A stretch of 64,000 nt of DNA. Source: Duganella sp. Root1480D1. Its GTDB lineage: Bacteria > Pseudomonadota > Gammaproteobacteria > Burkholderiales > Burkholderiaceae_D. The translations under genes were made by a program, and so were the position numbers. The DNA is taken from contig NZ_LMFZ01000047.1 in NCBI RefSeq assembly GCF_001427305.1, positions 38,695 through 102,694 on the forward strand. The letters are read 5' to 3'. The notes under the pieces were generated by a model. The model did no database searches. It saw only the letters and a list, made by a program, of their open reading frames with translations, and was not told the DNA's origin. Shown here one piece after another: positions 61,418 to 64,000 of this stretch; position 1 is the first letter of the stretch; every line of letters starts with the position of its first letter.

Positions 61418-62417
61418 TTGGATTTCCGCATTACCTACTTGCGTGCCCTGGCATGCGTACTGGTCGTACTGCTGCACGTAAAGCGGCGAAGTGTTTGCTG
61501 AGTTTTCCAGCCGTTGGACTGCTGCAAACATCTACGCAAGCGCCTCGCGCGTCTGCGTGCCGCTGTTCTTCATGAATGCCGGCGCGACGCTCTTGGGAAA
61601 AAGTGAGTCGCTCCGCGATTTTTTCTCCAAGCGCGCCGTGCGAATCCTCCCGCCCGTGCTGTTCTGGTCCGGGGTATATATCCTCTGGACCTATTACTGG
61701 ACCAGATCCGCCGATTGGCCCGTCAAGTTCCTCAACGGGCAGGCTGCCTTCCACCTTTGGTACCTCTACGCGCTGGTTGGCATCTATCTCTTCGTCCCGG
61801 TATTGCGCAGGGTCTATCAGTCGGAAGGAAACTCGGAGACGTCCCTGTACCTGATCGCCTGGATTATCACGTCGGCGTATACGGTATTTAATGTTTTCCT
61901 GCCAAACGGCCTGCACGACCTGATGAAAGCCTGGCACCAGTGGCAGTTTTTCGGAAATACCGGCTATCTGCTGCTTGGCGCCGGCCTTTACCACAACAAG
62001 ATATTCCCTGCCCTGACTACCCGTGGCTGGGCCGCATTATTGCTGGCTGCGGCGCTCTTCACCGCCGTATTGACGCATTACTACTCGAGCCAGACCGGCG
62101 TGCCATCGCAACTGTTTTATGCGAACCTGTCGCCTAATATCATCCTGTTCTCCGCTACCGTATTCGCCCTAGTGCTCCGAATGAAACAATTACCGCCTTG
62201 CCTCGATGTCCCGATCCAGGCCATTGGCAATTGTTCACTTGGAATTTACGGCGTGCACGTCCTGATCGTCGGCCAGTTGTCGGCCAACTGGGGCCTGCCG
62301 CCCACCGTAAGCAATCAATGGCTTGGGCCAATCGTCAGCACGATGGCAGCCGTGGCGATATCGTTTGGCATCGTGCGCGCCCTTCGATTGATACCATTCA
62401 TGCGCAGGGTGGCGTAA
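61418..62417 (+). pseudogene. Acyltransferase-3 family membrane protein, frameshifted
   Basis: The N-terminal segment starts at TTG 61418 and reads LDFRITYLRALACVLVVLLHV, the usual first helix of acyltransferase-3 proteins, then leaves the frame. The rest, from GTG 61491 onward, is in another frame (VFAEFSSRWTAANIYASASR, VPLFFMNAGATLL, AFHLWYLYALVGIYLFVPV, GNCSLGIYGVHVL). Deleting one A from AAA at 61480-61482 restores LLHVSGEVFAEFSS without a gap. The intact protein would have about 332 residues and 9-10 helices and would O-acylate a surface sugar. As written it is broken, either truly or by a sequence error. Confidence 0.85.
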
Positions 62418-62419
62418 AC

Positions 62420-62459
62420 GCAAGAGAGCGGCAAGGAGGCCTCCTTGCCGCTCTCTTGC
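62420..62459. terminator. Perfect 40-bp palindrome between convergent genes
   Basis: Twenty bases at 62420-62439 are the exact reverse complement of 62440-62459, with no spacer. It lies between the acyltransferase stop and the converging glycosyltransferase stop at 62493. It probably acts as a bidirectional terminator or cruciform, although no T run follows on either side. Confidence 0.55.
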
Positions 62460-62492
62460 AATCCGGCTCATTCGTCACGCGCCCGGATATTC

Positions 62493-64000
62493 TCAGGATG
62501 CATTGGTGATATCGTGCATCGGGCTGCGGCTCAGCGAACGCTTGACTGCGCGCTTGAAACTGTATGGAACCGCCGAGCTGGCCCAGCGCAGCGACGGATG
62601 CGTATGCAGGCGCCACAAGCCGCGCAGCACCGCGTGGCGCCAGCCAGTCTTGTTCAAGGGTCCACGGACGATATGCGCCGCATCGAACTCGAACGCTGGC
62701 TTGCCGATCACCGGCGCCTTGAGCGTGCGCGCCAGCAGGGGCAGGTAATCACGTGCGTAGAACTCCGGCTGCGACTGGTCGCCCTGGAAGACTGGCGCGC
62801 TGACAGTACCGGTTTCCAGGCCGGTGATGAAATCACCGATCTGGCGATAGAGTTCGGTTACCGGCTCCATATGATCAAACAGCGCGGCACTGGCGCGCCC
62901 TGACAGTCGCTCAGGGAAGGCGCCCAGGTTCGGCGCGATGATCGGCAAGCCCGACGCCAGAGCGTGGCTCAGCGTATAGCTATAAGTCTCCGGCCACTGC
63001 GCCGGGAACAGGATGATGTCGACCGCGTGCTGCTCGATCAGCGCCGACAGGTCTTCTACTTTGTAAGGCCCAGTGGTTTCGACGGCATTCAACTGGCGGT
63101 AGGAGTAACCGATCAGCTTGAAGCTAAAGCGGGCCCCCAGGCTCTGCGCCATCTCCGCCAGCTTTTCCAGCACGTCAGCGCCTTTTTCGCGGCCCACCGC
63201 GCCCAGCACGCCCACCACGTAGTGCTGCTTGGCGGCCAGCTGGCGCGGCGCCTGCCGTACATCCAGGTGCGGCTCCACATGGGGCGCTACGACGACATGG
63301 TCAAGCTTGTACATATCGCCGAACAGGGTGCGGGTGGCATTGGTCGGGAAGATCACGCAGTCGGCCTGTTCGATCAGGGGCCGCAGCTTTTCGCGCCATT
63401 GCGCTGCCGTCACGCCGGCTGGTAGCGGATACAGCGGATTGTGCTGGTCTTCCACATATTGGCCGGGGAAGCGGCCGTCGGCTGCCGTCAGCGTCGGATT
63501 GGCATTGAGCCAGAAGTAGTCGTGCGCGGTCAGCAGCGTGGTCGCATGCAGCTCGCGCGACAGGTTCTGCAGCACCGGATCCAGGTTATAGGTATGGTGG
63601 TAGTGCACGGCACTGATGCCAAGCTGCTCGAGCAACTTGCGCAGCTTGGCGTAATCGGCCGGCATGTCGAACAGCAGCTTGTCGGTCAGCTTGCAGGAGC
63701 GCAGGCTGAGGCTGACCACGGCCGGGCCATCTTGCGGGGCCAGCACCAGGTGCGCCGCCCCTTGCTTGAAATACCCGGCCAGCTCTTCGATGTGCTGGCC
63801 CACGCCGCCGCCCGAACCGTGCGAGACGTGCAGCACCTTCGGCAAGCTCAGCGTTGCCAGCAACTGCAGGTAACGTTCAACCCGCGCCGAACGGACTGGA
63901 TCGCGCTGGATGAAGGCCTGGACGTCGGCATGGTAGTTCGGGTGCAGGCTGTCGAGCACGCCCATCGCGCGATCGACCAGGGCCTGCTTGTCGGTGGAGA
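62493..64000 (-). CDS. Glycosyltransferase of the GT4/GT1 type, truncated at window edge
   Basis: The frame stays open to the right edge, and the in-frame ATG at 63965 is probably internal, because coding sequence (DKQALVDRAMGV) continues upstream. The visible 502 residues hold a GT-B fold: SHGSGGGVGQHIEELAGYF, LTAHDYFWLNANPTL, VVGVLGAVGREKG as the C-terminal donor domain start, and SYTLSHALASGLPIIAPNLG with a family-typical nucleotide-sugar site. A C-terminal extension of about 95 residues ends in a basic segment. Large multi-domain relatives occur in O-antigen and capsule clusters. It converges with the broken acyltransferase. Confidence 0.8.
   Translation of the reverse strand, partial: STDKQALVDRAMGVLDSLHPNYHADVQAFIQRDPVRSARVERYLQLLATLSLPKVLHVSHGSGGGVGQHIEELAGYFKQGAAHLVLAPQDGPAVVSLSLRSCKLTDKLLFDMPADYAKLRKLLEQLGISAVHYHHTYNLDPVLQNLSRELHATTLLTAHDYFWLNANPTLTAADGRFPGQYVEDQHNPLYPLPAGVTAAQWREKLRPLIEQADCVIFPTNATRTLFGDMYKLDHVVVAPHVEPHLDVRQAPRQLAAKQHYVVGVLGAVGREKGADVLEKLAEMAQSLGARFSFKLIGYSYRQLNAVETTGPYKVEDLSALIEQHAVDIILFPAQWPETYSYTLSHALASGLPIIAPNLGAFPERLSGRASAALFDHMEPVTELYRQIGDFITGLETGTVSAPVFQGDQSQPEFYARDYLPLLARTLKAPVIGKPAFEFDAAHIVRGPLNKTGWRHAVLRGLWRLHTHPSLRWASSAVPYSFKRAVKRSLSRSPMHDITNAS

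Noticed and set aside
1..64000. CRISPR arrays, insertion sequences, prophage
   Set aside because: No regularly spaced repeats, transposase or phage structural genes were seen.

Overview
The window looks like chromosomal DNA of a high-GC betaproteobacterium, most likely from the Oxalobacteraceae (Massilia/Duganella/Telluria group). This is an inference from the codon bias, the type of methyl-accepting chemotaxis protein, the TonB receptor, the DUF805, DUF1059 and PsiF families and the tRNA-Phe. It is not a database result. Coding density is very high and no stretch over 300 bases lacks a gene. The largest gaps are 52363-52597 (a divergent promoter region) and 14510-14716 (a promoter followed by an unusually structured transcript). 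I saw no insertion sequence, prophage, CRISPR array or rRNA operon.

Region 1 (1-23.9 kb) is a mixed housekeeping and accessory stretch. It holds a truncated MYG1-family gene, an epoxide-hydrolase-like enzyme, a PfpI-YHS fusion, a LytS/LytTR two-component pair, an orphan ParA, a trhP (yegQ) gene interrupted by an in-frame TAG, a PQQ-propeller lipoprotein, M13 and M28 metallopeptidases, a chemotaxis receptor, a VOC protein, an arginase-fold protein facing an ArgP-type regulator, a MerR/TipAS regulator downstream of a GNAT enzyme and a DOT1-like methyltransferase, a TonB receptor and a periplasmic solute-binding-like protein.

Region 2 (24.0-41.7 kb) starts with a tight six-gene operon of RDD, SpoIIM-like, DUF4129, DUF4350, MoxR ATPase and DUF58 genes. 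Two DUF805 membrane proteins, an orphan RelA/SpoT-like protein, DUF1059, a serine hydrolase, GltS, a CsgG-like lipoprotein, PsiF, a DUF885 protein and a PAS hybrid histidine kinase follow.

Region 3 (41.8-64 kb) follows a tRNA-Phe that has its own promoter and terminator. It is a cell-surface glycan locus made of two divergent operons. The leftward operon (52362 to 43851) encodes two large polytopic membrane proteins, WbqC, a GtrB-type glycosyltransferase, a PurN-like formyltransferase, GtrA, a methyltransferase and a WecE-type sugar aminotransferase, which suggests an N-formylated 4-amino-4,6-dideoxyhexose. The rightward operon (52598 to 61316) has a near-consensus promoter. It encodes a GT2, a DAO-type oxidoreductase, an SDR, a sugar-isomerase-fold protein, an SMR-type membrane protein, a DPM1-like GT2, clear DprE1 and DprE2 homologues and a GT-C enzyme. 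This is the best candidate for something new: a Gram-negative route to polyprenyl-phosphate D-arabinofuranose (or a related 2-epimerised sugar) with its own transferase. A frameshifted acyltransferase, a perfect 40-bp palindrome and a truncated glycosyltransferase close the window.

Two genes carry apparent single-base disruptions (trhP and the acyltransferase). These could be true pseudogenes or sequence errors, and the raw reads should settle it.
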